Shown: positions 34,719 to 43,649 of the stretch, one piece after another
Position numbering within the stretch: the stretch's first letter is position 1
Layout of the letters: each line of letters opens with the position of its first letter
Assembly: GCF_001938985.1 (NCBI RefSeq)
Contig: NZ_MKIN01000020.1
Span: 310,001 to 374,000 of the forward strand
Source: Gillisella taibaishanensis
GTDB taxonomy: Bacteria > Pseudomonadota > Alphaproteobacteria > Rhizobiales > Rhizobiaceae
Direction of reading: 5' to 3'
DNA length: 64,000 bases
The notes under the pieces: model-generated
Seen by the model: the letters and a program-made list of their open reading frames with translations, nothing else
Told to the model about the DNA's origin: nothing
Databases searched by the model: none
Translations under genes and position numbers: made by a program

Positions 34719-36989
34719 TCAACTTCCCACCAGTCTCAGCTTCATGGATTGAACCTGCTGCGACAGCCGCGCCACGGCATCAGGTGTTGGTTGTTGTGCC
34801 CGAAGCGCGTGGGCAAAGCCGGCAATATCGTTCAGCCCCACATTGACGGCGGCTCCCTTGATCGTGTGCAGCACGCGGTCGATCTCCCGGGCATTGCTCT
34901 CGCCCATCGCCCGATGCAAATCGCCGAGCAATTGGCTGGCGTCGTCAAAGAAGGACGCTATCAGTTCCTGATAGATGTCTTCGCCCAGTGCTTCGACCAG
35001 TTCGTCATGGCGTGCTTCGTCCAGCGCGTTGAGTTCATCGAGATGCTGTTGCAGCGTCAGCGTTGAATGATCGGCGATGGCAGTGCGATGCGGCATGGCC
35101 TCTACCGGCGCTTCGCTTTCTGCTGGTTCGGCTACGATGGTCCGTTCCGCTGGTGCAAAGCTGAGAATGAGGTCACGCAAGCGGTCCATGGTTACCGGCT
35201 TCGATTCGAAGCCGACCATGCCGGCGGCGCGGCATTGGCGGCGGTCGTCGTCCGAGGCATTGGCGGTCATGGCGACGATCGGGGTCAGCGCGGAGGCCCC
35301 ACCGCGTTCAATGATATGGCGGGTGGCCTCGATGCCATCCATGACCGGCATTTGCATGTCCATCAGGATCAAGTCGAAAACATCGCTTTCGGTTTGTTGG
35401 ACCGCCTCCGCGCCATCGCCGGCCACCACCACGTCCTGACCAAGCTTGGAGAGGAAGCGACTGGCGACCTGTTGGTTGACCCTGTTGTCCTCGACAAGCA
35501 AGATCTTCAGTCGTGGCAGGTCCATGGAACGGTGTCTGGAATTCTGGCGAACGTCGTCCTTGCCTGCGGCGATGACGGGTAGTTCGAACCAGAAAATACT
35601 GCCGACGCCGACCGTGCTGCTCATGCCCAGTTCGCCGCCTAGCTTTTCGACAATCTGCTTGCAGATCGTCAGCCCAAGGCCTGTACCGCCGTATTTACGG
35701 CTGATGCTGGCATCTACCTGGGAAAATGGCTTGAACAGCTTGGCGAGCCCGGCCTCGTCAATGCCGATGCCGGTATCTTCGATTTCGAACCGTAGCATCA
35801 GGGCGCTACCGCGATAGAATTCCCGCAATCTTAGCGTAACGACGCCGTTCTGGGTGAATTTGATGGCATTGCTGAGCAGGTTGAGCAGTACCTGGCGCAG
35901 CCGGGTCGGATCGGTGCGTACATATAGCGCGTCGAGCGACAGCGGAATATCGAGGAGAAGCTGGTTGCTCTGGTCGTCGGCGCGGCCGCGCATGATGCTG
36001 ATCGTGCTTTCGGCAAGGCTTGAAATGTCGACGGCGCGCTCTTCGAGCTCCAGTTTGCCGTGCTCGATCTTGGAGTAATCGAGGATTTCGTTGATCACTT
36101 CCAGCAGCGCTTCACCCGACGAGCGGATGGTCTTGACGCTTTGCAGCGCGTCGGTTGGCAACTGGGAATATTCCAGCAATTCCGCCATGCCGAGAATGGC
36201 GTTCAATGGCGTACGGATCTCATGGCCCATGGTCGCCATAAACTGCGATTTTGCTCGGTTGCCGGAATCGGCGGCCTCATAGGCATCCGACAGTTCCCGG
36301 GTCATCGCTTCCAGGCGCCGGCTTGTCTCGCTCACCGACTTCAACTGGCGGCGTAGCGTCACGACGAGAAAGGTGACGGACGCCATCAGCAGGCCGAGCA
36401 TGATGGTCGAGGTCTTTTCCAGCTCGAACATCGCGTTGCGGATCGTCGCACGCTCGGTTCCGACATAGGCGTTGGTGTAGATCAACAAGTCATTGGTCTG
36501 CGTCGAAAGCTTGGCAAGTTCGTCGTCTACCGCCTCGACTTCAGCCTCACCTGGTACTCGTCCACTCTTGAGCGCATCGAAGAAAGGACCGATCTCCGAA
36601 ACGATTCCCTCGATTTTTTTGAGGTGGTCTGCGACCGTCTTGTCCTCGTTGAAATAGGTCCCGAACTTCGAATCCTTTACGACTTCAACGCGGGAATAAA
36701 GAATGTCGTAGCGCATGGTGATCTGCTGCGCGGTCGTTTCTTCGCCTACACGGTCGTCGCGCCGCGCTTCCGCCAGGACATAATCCAGCGTGCGGGCCTC
36801 GCGGTCCAACTGATACATCGACCAGACGGCGTTTTCCCTGATGTCGTTGAACAGCAGACGAAAGCGGTCTGAGACATCTTTGAACAACAGCAGAAAGGTC
36901 AGCAGCAGCACCCCCGACAGGATCAGCAGGATCATCGTCGTCTTCGGCTGCGACTGGCGCTTGTCGGCCATGACCGGGCTGGTCAGCAT
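34719..36989 (-). CDS. Hybrid sensor histidine kinase with receiver and HPt
   Basis: A 756-residue inner-membrane kinase. Membrane helices at about 19-37 and 195-212 enclose a periplasmic sensor of about 155 residues, helical in pattern and not a family I can name. The cytoplasmic part has a coiled-coil (215-250), the acceptor H256 (MGHEIRTPLNAI), an ATPase with NAIKF, DTGIGI and GTGLGL, a receiver with D544 (LILMDMQMPVMDG), and a C-terminal HPt with H708 (LHTIKGAAVNVG). The full phosphorelay is thus in one chain, able to pass phosphate to the two receivers in the same operon. The ATG at 36989 overlaps the stop of the preceding gene (TGATG). Confidence 0.93.
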   Translation of the reverse strand: MLTSPVMADKRQSQPKTTMILLILSGVLLLTFLLLFKDVSDRFRLLFNDIRENAVWSMYQLDREARTLDYVLAEARRDDRVGEETTAQQITMRYDILYSRVEVVKDSKFGTYFNEDKTVADHLKKIEGIVSEIGPFFDALKSGRVPGEAEVEAVDDELAKLSTQTNDLLIYTNAYVGTERATIRNAMFELEKTSTIMLGLLMASVTFLVVTLRRQLKSVSETSRRLEAMTRELSDAYEAADSGNRAKSQFMATMGHEIRTPLNAILGMAELLEYSQLPTDALQSVKTIRSSGEALLEVINEILDYSKIEHGKLELEERAVDISSLAESTISIMRGRADDQSNQLLLDIPLSLDALYVRTDPTRLRQVLLNLLSNAIKFTQNGVVTLRLREFYRGSALMLRFEIEDTGIGIDEAGLAKLFKPFSQVDASISRKYGGTGLGLTICKQIVEKLGGELGMSSTVGVGSIFWFELPVIAAGKDDVRQNSRHRSMDLPRLKILLVEDNRVNQQVASRFLSKLGQDVVVAGDGAEAVQQTESDVFDLILMDMQMPVMDGIEATRHIIERGGASALTPIVAMTANASDDDRRQCRAAGMVGFESKPVTMDRLRDLILSFAPAERTIVAEPAESEAPVEAMPHRTAIADHSTLTLQQHLDELNALDEARHDELVEALGEDIYQELIASFFDDASQLLGDLHRAMGESNAREIDRVLHTIKGAAVNVGLNDIAGFAHALRAQQPTPDAVARLSQQVQSMKLRLVGS

Positions 36990-37504
36990 CACTGGGCCTC
37001 GATCGATTTGATCTGCCAGACGGAGCGGGCGAAATAGGTCTCGGTGTAAAGCGCACTATCCTTGTCGAAGGGATAGATCACCATGAGTGGCCCCTTGTCA
37101 CGCACCTGCATGGCCTTGCCGTCTGTGCGCGTCGCCAGAATGATGTCTAGATTGGCGACATCCTCGGCCGGAATGACGGCGGAATAGTCGTTTAAAGCCC
37201 GAATGGTCACCGCACCGGCTTTTGCACCGGCCGCAGCCAATACAGCACGCAGATACGGACCTGAATACGTGGTGGGACCTTTGGTCCAGGGCGTTTCCAG
37301 TGTCACCTTTCGCCCGGACAGCATTTCCAGCATTGAAAGATCGAACACCGCCTTTTTGCCGCTGTTTGAATGGGAAAGCTCGCCTTCGATGATCAGGACA
37401 ACGGGTCCCTTCGGCATGTCTAGTGCCCTGGCATCAGGCACCAGCACCACACATGCCATCCAGAGGCTAACGAAAAGCGAAGCAGCATATCGGATCATCG
37501 GCAT
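36989..37504 (-). CDS. Periplasmic SUOX-fold (molybdopterin-binding-like) protein
   Basis: A 171-residue exported protein: signal peptide to about residue 28 (ending ARA), then one compact domain with the pattern of sulfite-oxidase-type pterin-binding domains (FDLSMLEML, TPWTKGPTTYSGPYLRAVLAAAG, LNDYSAVIP, PLMVIYPFD, YFARSVWQIKSIE). The mature part has no cysteine, so it lacks the molybdenum-ligating residue of true enzymes and is more likely a binding protein. It is translationally coupled to the hybrid kinase, whose sensor faces the same compartment. In Agrobacterium, PruR is such a protein and controls the neighbouring DcpA in response to pterins; I infer a similar partner role here. GAGG lies 6 bases before this ATG. 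Confidence 0.8.
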   Translation of the reverse strand: MPMIRYAASLFVSLWMACVVLVPDARALDMPKGPVVLIIEGELSHSNSGKKAVFDLSMLEMLSGRKVTLETPWTKGPTTYSGPYLRAVLAAAGAKAGAVTIRALNDYSAVIPAEDVANLDIILATRTDGKAMQVRDKGPLMVIYPFDKDSALYTETYFARSVWQIKSIEAQ

Positions 37505-37512
37505 CTCGATCC

Positions 37513-37896
37513 TCAATTTGCGGTAGCAGCGCTGCGGCCGCGATAGTTTGCGATCAGCTGCCGGAAGGCCAGGGCCTCGACCGGTTTCGTCAGGAAGTCG
37601 GTGATACCGATATCGCGCGCAGCCTGGCGCAGGCCCGGTTCGCTATCGGCCGTGACCATGATGATAGGCACTTTGTCATAGCGCCCAAGCTGGCGAAGCA
37701 TCCTGACAAACTGGAGGCCGCTCATCCCCGGCAGGATTTGGTCGACGATCAGGAGATCGAAAAGAGTGTTGTGACAAAGGACGAGAGCCTCGTTCGCATC
37801 GGGCTCCACGGTGATTTCGTCATCGGCTACCTTGCGCGCCAGATGCTTCAGGATCATCGCGTTGGTTGCATTGTCTTCAACAATCAAAATGCTCAT
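37513..37896 (-). CDS. Single-domain response regulator
   Basis: A 127-residue receiver with no output domain: acidic E7/D8 (IVEDNATNAM), phosphoacceptor D52 (LIVDQILPGMSG), and K104 (FLTKPV). The DNATN motif is typical of receivers that work with hybrid kinases. It heads a four-gene unit (receiver, SUOX-fold protein, hybrid kinase, HD-GYP regulator) with overlaps or gaps of at most 81 bp. It may be a phosphate sink or a third output of the relay. GGAGGAAG gives a strong ribosome site for the ATG at 37896; the long open frame upstream of it is not credible. Confidence 0.92.
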   Translation of the reverse strand: MSILIVEDNATNAMILKHLARKVADDEITVEPDANEALVLCHNTLFDLLIVDQILPGMSGLQFVRMLRQLGRYDKVPIIMVTADSEPGLRQAARDIGITDFLTKPVEALAFRQLIANYRGRSAATAN

Positions 37897-38388
37897 GACT
37901 TCCTCCACTGCGGGCTGTCCGACGCTTTCCAGCCAGAAACGTGCGATCGGCACAGTATTGTCGTCTCTAGGTCTTGCATCGGACTGATCTCGCCATCGGT
38001 TCCTGTTCTCGCTCCGATCGCGACATTCTCCCGCCTTAAGTCTTCCCGAAGTCGAGTTCTCGACCCCCCGAGGCAGCCCTTGCATATTACAGGTCGCTGG
38101 ACATGGTCGGCGGCTTCAAGAACCGTTGTGTCAGGATTGCATGCTGGGTCTTTTGAGGAGCAGCCTGCTTCATGCAGGATCATCTTGTCGCTCGGAACCT
38201 CAGCTCAGGCGTTCTTTCTACCAGCGGTGTACTGAAACTAGCTGAAGCAATCGTCTAAAACTTTAGGTTTTCTTGTTTTAGGGCATTCCGGGGACGGCGA
38301 GGAAATTTGGATAGGCTGTGGGACACGAGCCTTTCCATTTCAACGATTTGCAATGGCCTCTTCGGGCAGAGCCGATGCCACGAATGCC
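37897..38388. other. 492-bp gap upstream of the signalling operon
   Basis: No convincing gene on either strand; the open frame 37738-38235 on the plus strand mostly overlaps the receiver gene antisense. A CTAAAAC/GTTTTAG hairpin at 38255-38281 lies after the crp-type gene and may end it. The operon promoter must lie in the left half, but I cannot pick a clear one. Confidence 0.5.
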
Positions 38389-39117
38389 TCAATCTCCGGT
38401 GATCTGCGACAGGCGGCGCAGCAACTCATGCGGCTGGCGAATGAGAATCGCCTTCCGATCGCGCTCAATCACGCCATCCTGGGTCAGGCGCGACATTTCC
38501 CGCGATACGGTTTCCCGGCGAGCGCCGATATGTTCGGCAAGCGCCGAGTGGATCACCGGTGGCGCGATCCATCGTTCTCGCGGCTTATCCGGACACAGAG
38601 GCTCTGACAGTCGCAAAAGCGTTGTGTAAAGCCGGTGCCGGACGTCCAGATAGGAAAGTTCGCAAAGGCGGGCGTGAAGGACCTGCAGCCGCTTGGTAAG
38701 GACTGAGAGCAGGGCGGTACAGACATGGTGGTTTTCGGCGATAAGGCGCTGGAAAACCGGGATCGGCATCAACACGACAACCGAATCTGTCGTTGCCATC
38801 AGGCAGACATCATAATTCCAAGGATGAATAGCCACGATTTCGGCGGCTGTGGCGCCGGGGCCAGCGGTGTCGAGAAATAATTCCTTGCCGGAGCCAACCC
38901 GCATTGTTGCCCGAAGGTGACCCGACTGCACGATGAAGACTGTTTCTGGGCATTTTCCGTAATCACCAAGAACAGCCCCGGCGGCATATTTGGCGATCGT
39001 GCATTGTTTCGACCACGCCCGGTCTTCATCAGGTGTTAAGCCGGCAAAGATCTCCGCCTGGCCGAGCTTTGCCTCGATGTCAGTGTCATTTGTCTCTGGC
39101 GTGATCCTGTCTGTCAT
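38389..39117 (-). CDS. Crp/Fnr-family transcription regulator
   Basis: A 242-residue regulator with a cyclic-nucleotide-binding-like beta-roll (about 20-140) and a C-terminal winged helix containing LAEHIGARRETVSREMSRL, the family recognition helix. The N-terminus lacks the four-cysteine cluster of Fnr (only isolated cysteines), so it is not an oxygen-sensing Fe-S type; nor do I see the full cAMP-binding residues of Crp. The effector is unknown. The reading ETVSREMSRL suggests an Fnr-like half-site (TTGAT). GAAGGGATGCG precedes the ATG at 39117. It is close to, but not cotranscribed with, the signalling operon. Confidence 0.88.
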   Translation of the reverse strand: MTDRITPETNDTDIEAKLGQAEIFAGLTPDEDRAWSKQCTIAKYAAGAVLGDYGKCPETVFIVQSGHLRATMRVGSGKELFLDTAGPGATAAEIVAIHPWNYDVCLMATTDSVVVLMPIPVFQRLIAENHHVCTALLSVLTKRLQVLHARLCELSYLDVRHRLYTTLLRLSEPLCPDKPRERWIAPPVIHSALAEHIGARRETVSREMSRLTQDGVIERDRKAILIRQPHELLRRLSQITGD

Positions 39118-39159
39118 CGCATCCCTTCGACAAGGCCGTCGCCTCATCTCATGTCGAGA

Positions 39160-39195
39160 TGCAAAAACTGCCCCTCCCTCTGTAATAAGGGGCAG
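39160..39195 (-). terminator. Terminator after the proline-racemase-family gene
   Basis: On the minus strand CTGCCCC pairs with GGGGCAG across a 14-base loop, followed by TTTTTGC. This is a classical intrinsic terminator located 100 bp after the stop and before the Crp/Fnr gene. Confidence 0.75.
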
Positions 39196-39294
39196 CTGAG
39201 AAGCGGTTCAACCCTGTATTTCGACAGGTATTCGCTATTTCTGGGCGAAAACTGGTGTGACGATGCCATTTGCCTTTCAGCCTGGCGTAAAGCC

Positions 39295-40338
39295 TCAGAT
39301 CTCGATCGATTCGGCTGCAGCCCCCCAGACATCCGTCAGCACGAACCCGCGCGACAGCGGATCAAAGGCATCGAGTGCAACCTGGTGGATGCCATAGGTG
39401 AAGCCGCGTCCGGTTATTTCCGGGATGACGGCCGGCCGTCCGGCGATTTCCGTAACATCATGCAACCCGACCATGAACTGGGAGCCGATGATCGACCGCG
39501 ACAGGAAGCGATCGCCGGGCTTGACGCGGCCGCGCGCATAAAGCGTAGCGAGATTGGCGGAATTGCCGGTGCCACACGGCGAGCGGTCGACCCGGCCCGG
39601 CCACATGGTGGTGCAGGTGCGCACCGCGCCGTCGGGGTCTTCATCGCGGAACATCACATAGGCCAGCCCCGAAATCGCCGGGATCTCGGGATGGACGATG
39701 GTGTGGCGACGGTTGATCTCGCTTTTCAGCAGCATGCCGGCTTCCACCAGCCGCCGGGCATTGCCGGGTTCAATGGTCAGGCCCAGTTGCCGCACGTCGA
39801 CCAGCGCGTAGAAGACGCCGCCATAGGCAAGGTCGAAGCCGATCTTGCCCCAGGCTTCGGTCTCGATATGCGCATCCAGTTCATGCACGAAGGACGGGAC
39901 CATGGTCAGCGTCACGCTGTCGCAATGGCCGTCCTTGCAGGCAGCGACCGCCTTGACCAGACCAGCCGCGGTATCCAGCATGACGACCGTTTCCGGCTCC
40001 TGCATCTCGATCATGCCGCTTTCAAGCAGGGCCGTCGTTACGCAGATCGAATTGGAGCCGGAACTGGCATGCGCCTGGTCAGGCTGGAGAATGACGAAGG
40101 CCGCATCGGCTTCAGCGTTCTTAGGCGGCAGCAGCAGATTGACTGAACCGATCGGCGCGCCGCGCGGCTCCAGAACCAGGAAATGCCTGAGTTCCTTGCC
40201 CTTCGGATCGGTGTTCAGCCAATGCAGTTGGTCGGCCACGGTCTGCCCAGGAATGGTCGGAACGCCGCCGATGGCGACCTTGCCGATCTCGCCCTCGCAG
40301 TGAACGTCGAGCAATTGCATCATCCGCTTCCATCGCAT
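39295..40338 (-). CDS. Proline racemase-family enzyme (Ser/Cys variant)
   Basis: A 347-residue cytosolic enzyme of the family that includes proline racemase, 4-hydroxyproline 2-epimerase and trans-3-hydroxy-L-proline dehydratase. The first catalytic position is Ser93 (in SSGSNSICV) instead of Cys; the second, Cys255 in DRSPCGTGNSA, is kept. Ser/Cys members have been linked to hydroxyproline epimerase or mixed activities, while Thr/Cys members are dehydratases. The ATG at 40338 follows GGGAGAG. The neighbours (a lipoprotein hydrolase and a regulator) do not include other hydroxyproline genes, so the exact reaction stays open. Confidence 0.88.
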   Translation of the reverse strand: MRWKRMMQLLDVHCEGEIGKVAIGGVPTIPGQTVADQLHWLNTDPKGKELRHFLVLEPRGAPIGSVNLLLPPKNAEADAAFVILQPDQAHASSGSNSICVTTALLESGMIEMQEPETVVMLDTAAGLVKAVAACKDGHCDSVTLTMVPSFVHELDAHIETEAWGKIGFDLAYGGVFYALVDVRQLGLTIEPGNARRLVEAGMLLKSEINRRHTIVHPEIPAISGLAYVMFRDEDPDGAVRTCTTMWPGRVDRSPCGTGNSANLATLYARGRVKPGDRFLSRSIIGSQFMVGLHDVTEIAGRPAVIPEITGRGFTYGIHQVALDAFDPLSRGFVLTDVWGAAAESIEI

Positions 40339-40459
40339 CGCGGCTCTCCCTGTTCGGCTCGTATGTTTACCGATCCCATCGGCTTTATTGGATAAGGCTG
40401 ATGTACCGGATAAATTCGCAAATCCCAATCAATTCGAAGTGGTAATCATCCGGCAGGCA

Positions 40460-41740
40460 TCACTGTGCCACGGTGTCTCCCACCGAGGTCACGGTGGAGC
40501 CAGCGCTTTGCCCGAGCCGCTTCAACTGGTCGCCGTAATTGCGCCGTGTGCGCGGGTCGAAGATAAGGATCGGGGCGCTGATGGCTGTCGTCGCCGCCTG
40601 GCCGATCGTGTTGGTGGCCCCAATCGTAACGGCACCGATGGCTTCGCCGACACCGACCTGCGAATCGGTCACGGTCTGCCCGGCAATCAGCCGATCACCG
40701 ATCAGCCGCACCACTTCAGGGCTTTCGGCAAACTTGCCGTGATTCAGCTTGTCGCCGGTCTTCAGCTTGGTGAGGTCGAGAACAGTGATACCCGCCTTCT
40801 CAAGCGCACTGCGATAGGGCTCGTCGGTTGGATTGATCTGCCCGAGTCGGTCGACATTGCCGGAAATACGCCTGGAGATGCTGAGCGCTCGGTCGTCGCG
40901 CGACACGAAGAGCGTGAAATGCGGCGGCTTTTTGCCAAGCGCCTGGAACTGCTTGCCGAAGACGTCGACATCCAGGTCCGGCGAGGCCAGAATGACGTTC
41001 TTGATCTTTGGATTGACGCTGCCGTGGCGGATCGCCATCTGCCGCAAGGCTTCCACCGCGAGCCAGGAGCCCATCGAATGGGCCATGATGGTCACGTCAG
41101 CCACCTGCGGATCGCTGGTCATGCGGGTCAGCATGTCCTCCAGCGCGTCGCGGGAATAATTGGTGCTTTCCTTGTCGTAGTTATAGTCGAAGATGCTGGC
41201 GCGCGACGGCCAGGTGAAGACGATCGGCACCACATCCGTGCGCGAATCATGCACGATCTGCGCGAAGCGATAGACCGAATCCTCATAGGTATTGTTGAAG
41301 CCGTGCACGAACAGCAGCACGCGGCGCTTGCCGCGTTCATGGGTATTGAGCCAGGCCCGGCGCTGCTGGTCGTTCTGGATAGGCTCGACGGAAACGGTGG
41401 TAAAGTCCTTGCGCGGATCCGGCGGCAGGCGCTTTGGCCACTGCACTTCACCGACCTTACGGCTGGCATCGGGTGGAATCGAAATGGTGACTGCATCGAC
41501 CATCAAGCCGGTGCCGCGCTCGCCGCTGAACAGGATCGATTTGTCGGTCGCCGGCGCGCGGGTGGTGGCCGCCAGCAGGCTGACTTCGCTGACATGGGGC
41601 GCTGCGACCGGGCCAAACGGCTTCATCACGCCGACCGCCCTTGAGGCACAACCAGCCAGAAACAGGCCGAGCATAAGCATTGCGAGCGTTTTTGTCACAG
41701 CACATGTCGAGAACGGCGGTACGGCATGCGATCTGGTCAT
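40460..41740 (-). CDS. Alpha/beta-hydrolase lipoprotein (DUF900 type)
   Basis: A 426-residue envelope protein. A lipobox LAGC gives Cys31 as the likely lipidated residue after the hydrophobic helix at about 17-30. The hydrolase core has LLFVHGFNNTYEDSVYR (oxyanion region) and the nucleophile Ser in MAHSMGSWLAVEA, and PDLDVDVF for the acid. Such DUF900 proteins are Rhizobiales envelope hydrolases of unknown substrate. The start is uncertain: ATG 41740 gives a 30-residue signal; an in-frame GTG nearer the helix or ATGs at 41776/41779 are alternatives. It lies 101 bp after a CoA-transferase gene on the same strand. Confidence 0.85.
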   Translation of the reverse strand: MTRSHAVPPFSTCAVTKTLAMLMLGLFLAGCASRAVGVMKPFGPVAAPHVSEVSLLAATTRAPATDKSILFSGERGTGLMVDAVTISIPPDASRKVGEVQWPKRLPPDPRKDFTTVSVEPIQNDQQRRAWLNTHERGKRRVLLFVHGFNNTYEDSVYRFAQIVHDSRTDVVPIVFTWPSRASIFDYNYDKESTNYSRDALEDMLTRMTSDPQVADVTIMAHSMGSWLAVEALRQMAIRHGSVNPKIKNVILASPDLDVDVFGKQFQALGKKPPHFTLFVSRDDRALSISRRISGNVDRLGQINPTDEPYRSALEKAGITVLDLTKLKTGDKLNHGKFAESPEVVRLIGDRLIAGQTVTDSQVGVGEAIGAVTIGATNTIGQAATTAISAPILIFDPRTRRNYGDQLKRLGQSAGSTVTSVGDTVAQ

Positions 41741-41841
41741 TCTCGGGTCCGGTACTTGTCCGCCCAAGGTCCGCATCATGCAGACCGGAACAGGTGTCGA
41801 GACCGGTTTACCGTCATCACCCGCCGAAGACCAGCGCAATT

Positions 41842-43332
41842 TTAACCGCGCATGCTGCCCTTCTCGCGCAGCGCCTGATGCCAAGAGAGGGCTTCCTCCA
41901 GAATATGCGGCGTATGCCCGCCGCGGCTGACTGCCCGCTGGTAATAGTCGTCAAGCGCTTCGCGGTAGTTAGGATGCACGCATCTGTCGATGATCAATCG
42001 CGCCCTTTCCCGGGGTGCCAGGCCGCGCAGGTCGGCAAGCCCCTGTTCGGTCACGACAATGTCGACATCGTGTTCGGTATGGTCGACATGGCTGACCATC
42101 GGCACCACGGAGGAAATTGCCCCGTTCTTGGCAATGGATTTGGTGACGAAGATCGAGAGATAGGCATTGCGGGCGAAATCGCCCGAGCCACCGATGCCGT
42201 TCATCATCTGGGTCCCGCCGACATGGGTGGAATTCACATTGCCGTAGATGTCGAATTCCAGCGCGGTGTTGATGCAGATCAGGCCGAGCCGGCGGATCAC
42301 CTCGGGATGATTGCTGATTTCCTGCGGCCGCAGCACGAGGTGGTGCTTGTATTCCGCCAATTTCGGCAGGACTTTCTGGTACATCTCCGCCGAGAGCGTG
42401 ATCGATGATGCGGAGGCAAAGCTCATCTTGCCGGCATCGATCAGCTCAAAAGTAGAGTCCTGCAACACTTCCGAATACATTTTCAGATCATGAAACGGCG
42501 TATCGATAAAGCCATGCAGCACGGCGTTGGCGATGGTGCCGATCCCCGCCTGCAGGGGCAGGAGGTCGTGGCCCATCCGGCCCTGGCGCACTTCTTCCAG
42601 CAGCAATTCGATCAGATGGCCTGCGATCGCCCTGGTATCGTTGTCAGGCGGCTGGATGGTGGCCGAACTGTCGTGCTTTTCCGAAACGACGATGGCGGCA
42701 ATCTTTTCTGGTGGGATCGGGATGTAGGGCAGGCCCACCCGGCTTTCGGGGGTGACGACCGGGATCGGCATCCGCGCCGGGCGCTTCGAGGGGATGTAGA
42801 TATCGTGCAGGCCTTCCAGCGTCGTCGGTTGCGACAGGTTCAGCTCGATAATTACTTTCTTGGCCAGAATGGCAAAACTGGCGGAATTACCAACGGATGT
42901 GGTCGGCACGATGCCGCCATGCTCGGTAATTGCCACGGCCTCTATGATGGCGATGTCGACAGGCGCGATCTGGCCCGTACGCAATTGCTCGACCGTTTCC
43001 GACAGATGCTGGTCGATGAACATCACCTCACCGGCATTGATCGCCTTGCGCAGCGCCGGGTCAGACTGGAACGGCATGCGCCGCGCCACGACATGGGCAT
43101 CAACCAGCGTCTTGTCTAGATCGTTGCCGAGCGAGGCGCCGGTCATCAGGGTAATCTTCAGGGGGTGCTTGCGCGCGCGCTCGGCGAGCGCCAGCGGCAC
43201 GGCCTTGGCCTCTCCCGCGCGGGTAAAGCCGCTCATGCCGATCACCATTCCGTCTTCTATCATCGCGGCGGCCTCATCGGCGGTCACCAGTTTGTCCATC
43301 AAGGGTCTGTGGCGAATACGATCCCGCAACAT
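41842..43332 (-). CDS. Acetyl-CoA hydrolase / succinyl-CoA:acetate CoA-transferase
   Basis: A 496-residue cytosolic enzyme of the class I acetyl-CoA hydrolase/transferase family. The catalytic Glu is in MYSEVLQD, and the C-terminal part shows GGTQMMNGIGGSGDFARNAY and DIVVTEQGLADLRGLAP, which are hallmarks. Length matches succinyl-CoA:acetate CoA-transferases (AarC/Cat1 type), which recycle acetate while keeping the CoA bond; simple hydrolysis is possible. A promoter candidate lies at 43429-43457. GGAG before the ATG at 43332. Confidence 0.92.
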   Translation of the reverse strand: MLRDRIRHRPLMDKLVTADEAAAMIEDGMVIGMSGFTRAGEAKAVPLALAERARKHPLKITLMTGASLGNDLDKTLVDAHVVARRMPFQSDPALRKAINAGEVMFIDQHLSETVEQLRTGQIAPVDIAIIEAVAITEHGGIVPTTSVGNSASFAILAKKVIIELNLSQPTTLEGLHDIYIPSKRPARMPIPVVTPESRVGLPYIPIPPEKIAAIVVSEKHDSSATIQPPDNDTRAIAGHLIELLLEEVRQGRMGHDLLPLQAGIGTIANAVLHGFIDTPFHDLKMYSEVLQDSTFELIDAGKMSFASASSITLSAEMYQKVLPKLAEYKHHLVLRPQEISNHPEVIRRLGLICINTALEFDIYGNVNSTHVGGTQMMNGIGGSGDFARNAYLSIFVTKSIAKNGAISSVVPMVSHVDHTEHDVDIVVTEQGLADLRGLAPRERARLIIDRCVHPNYREALDDYYQRAVSRGGHTPHILEEALSWHQALREKGSMRG

Positions 43333-43428
43333 CTTAATCCATCTCCTGTCGACTGGCGCCGCAAAGCGGCGGATCTGTCAGTTCGGTCTAACGGTTCTAT
43401 CCTGATCCCGAACGTGCGTGAGACGGCA

Positions 43429-43457
43429 ACTATTTGTGAGAATTATATTATTTTCAA
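43429..43457 (-). promoter_or_regulatory. Predicted promoter of the CoA-transferase gene
   Basis: On the minus strand TTGAAA and AATAGT are 17 bp apart within an AT-rich stretch, about 100 bp before the ATG. The rest of the 317-bp gap (43333-43649) shows no gene. Confidence 0.45.
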
Positions 43458-43649
43458 AAATACGCGCACACGTCGATCCCGGGAGGACCTGACGCGATAA
43501 AACGCGATCACCGCCGGCGCAGCATTGACATAACTCAAGTCAAGAAAATTGTGCGCCGCGCGAACCGGGAAAGGCAGGCGGTTACCAAAAGATGCGGGAG
43601 GAAATCGGTTTCCGGGTGATCACTCAGGCTATGATGCCTGTCAACGCGC

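Noticed and set aside
37738..38235. 165-codon plus-strand frame near the signalling operon
   Set aside because: Half of it is antisense to the receiver gene and it has no ribosome site or family pattern.
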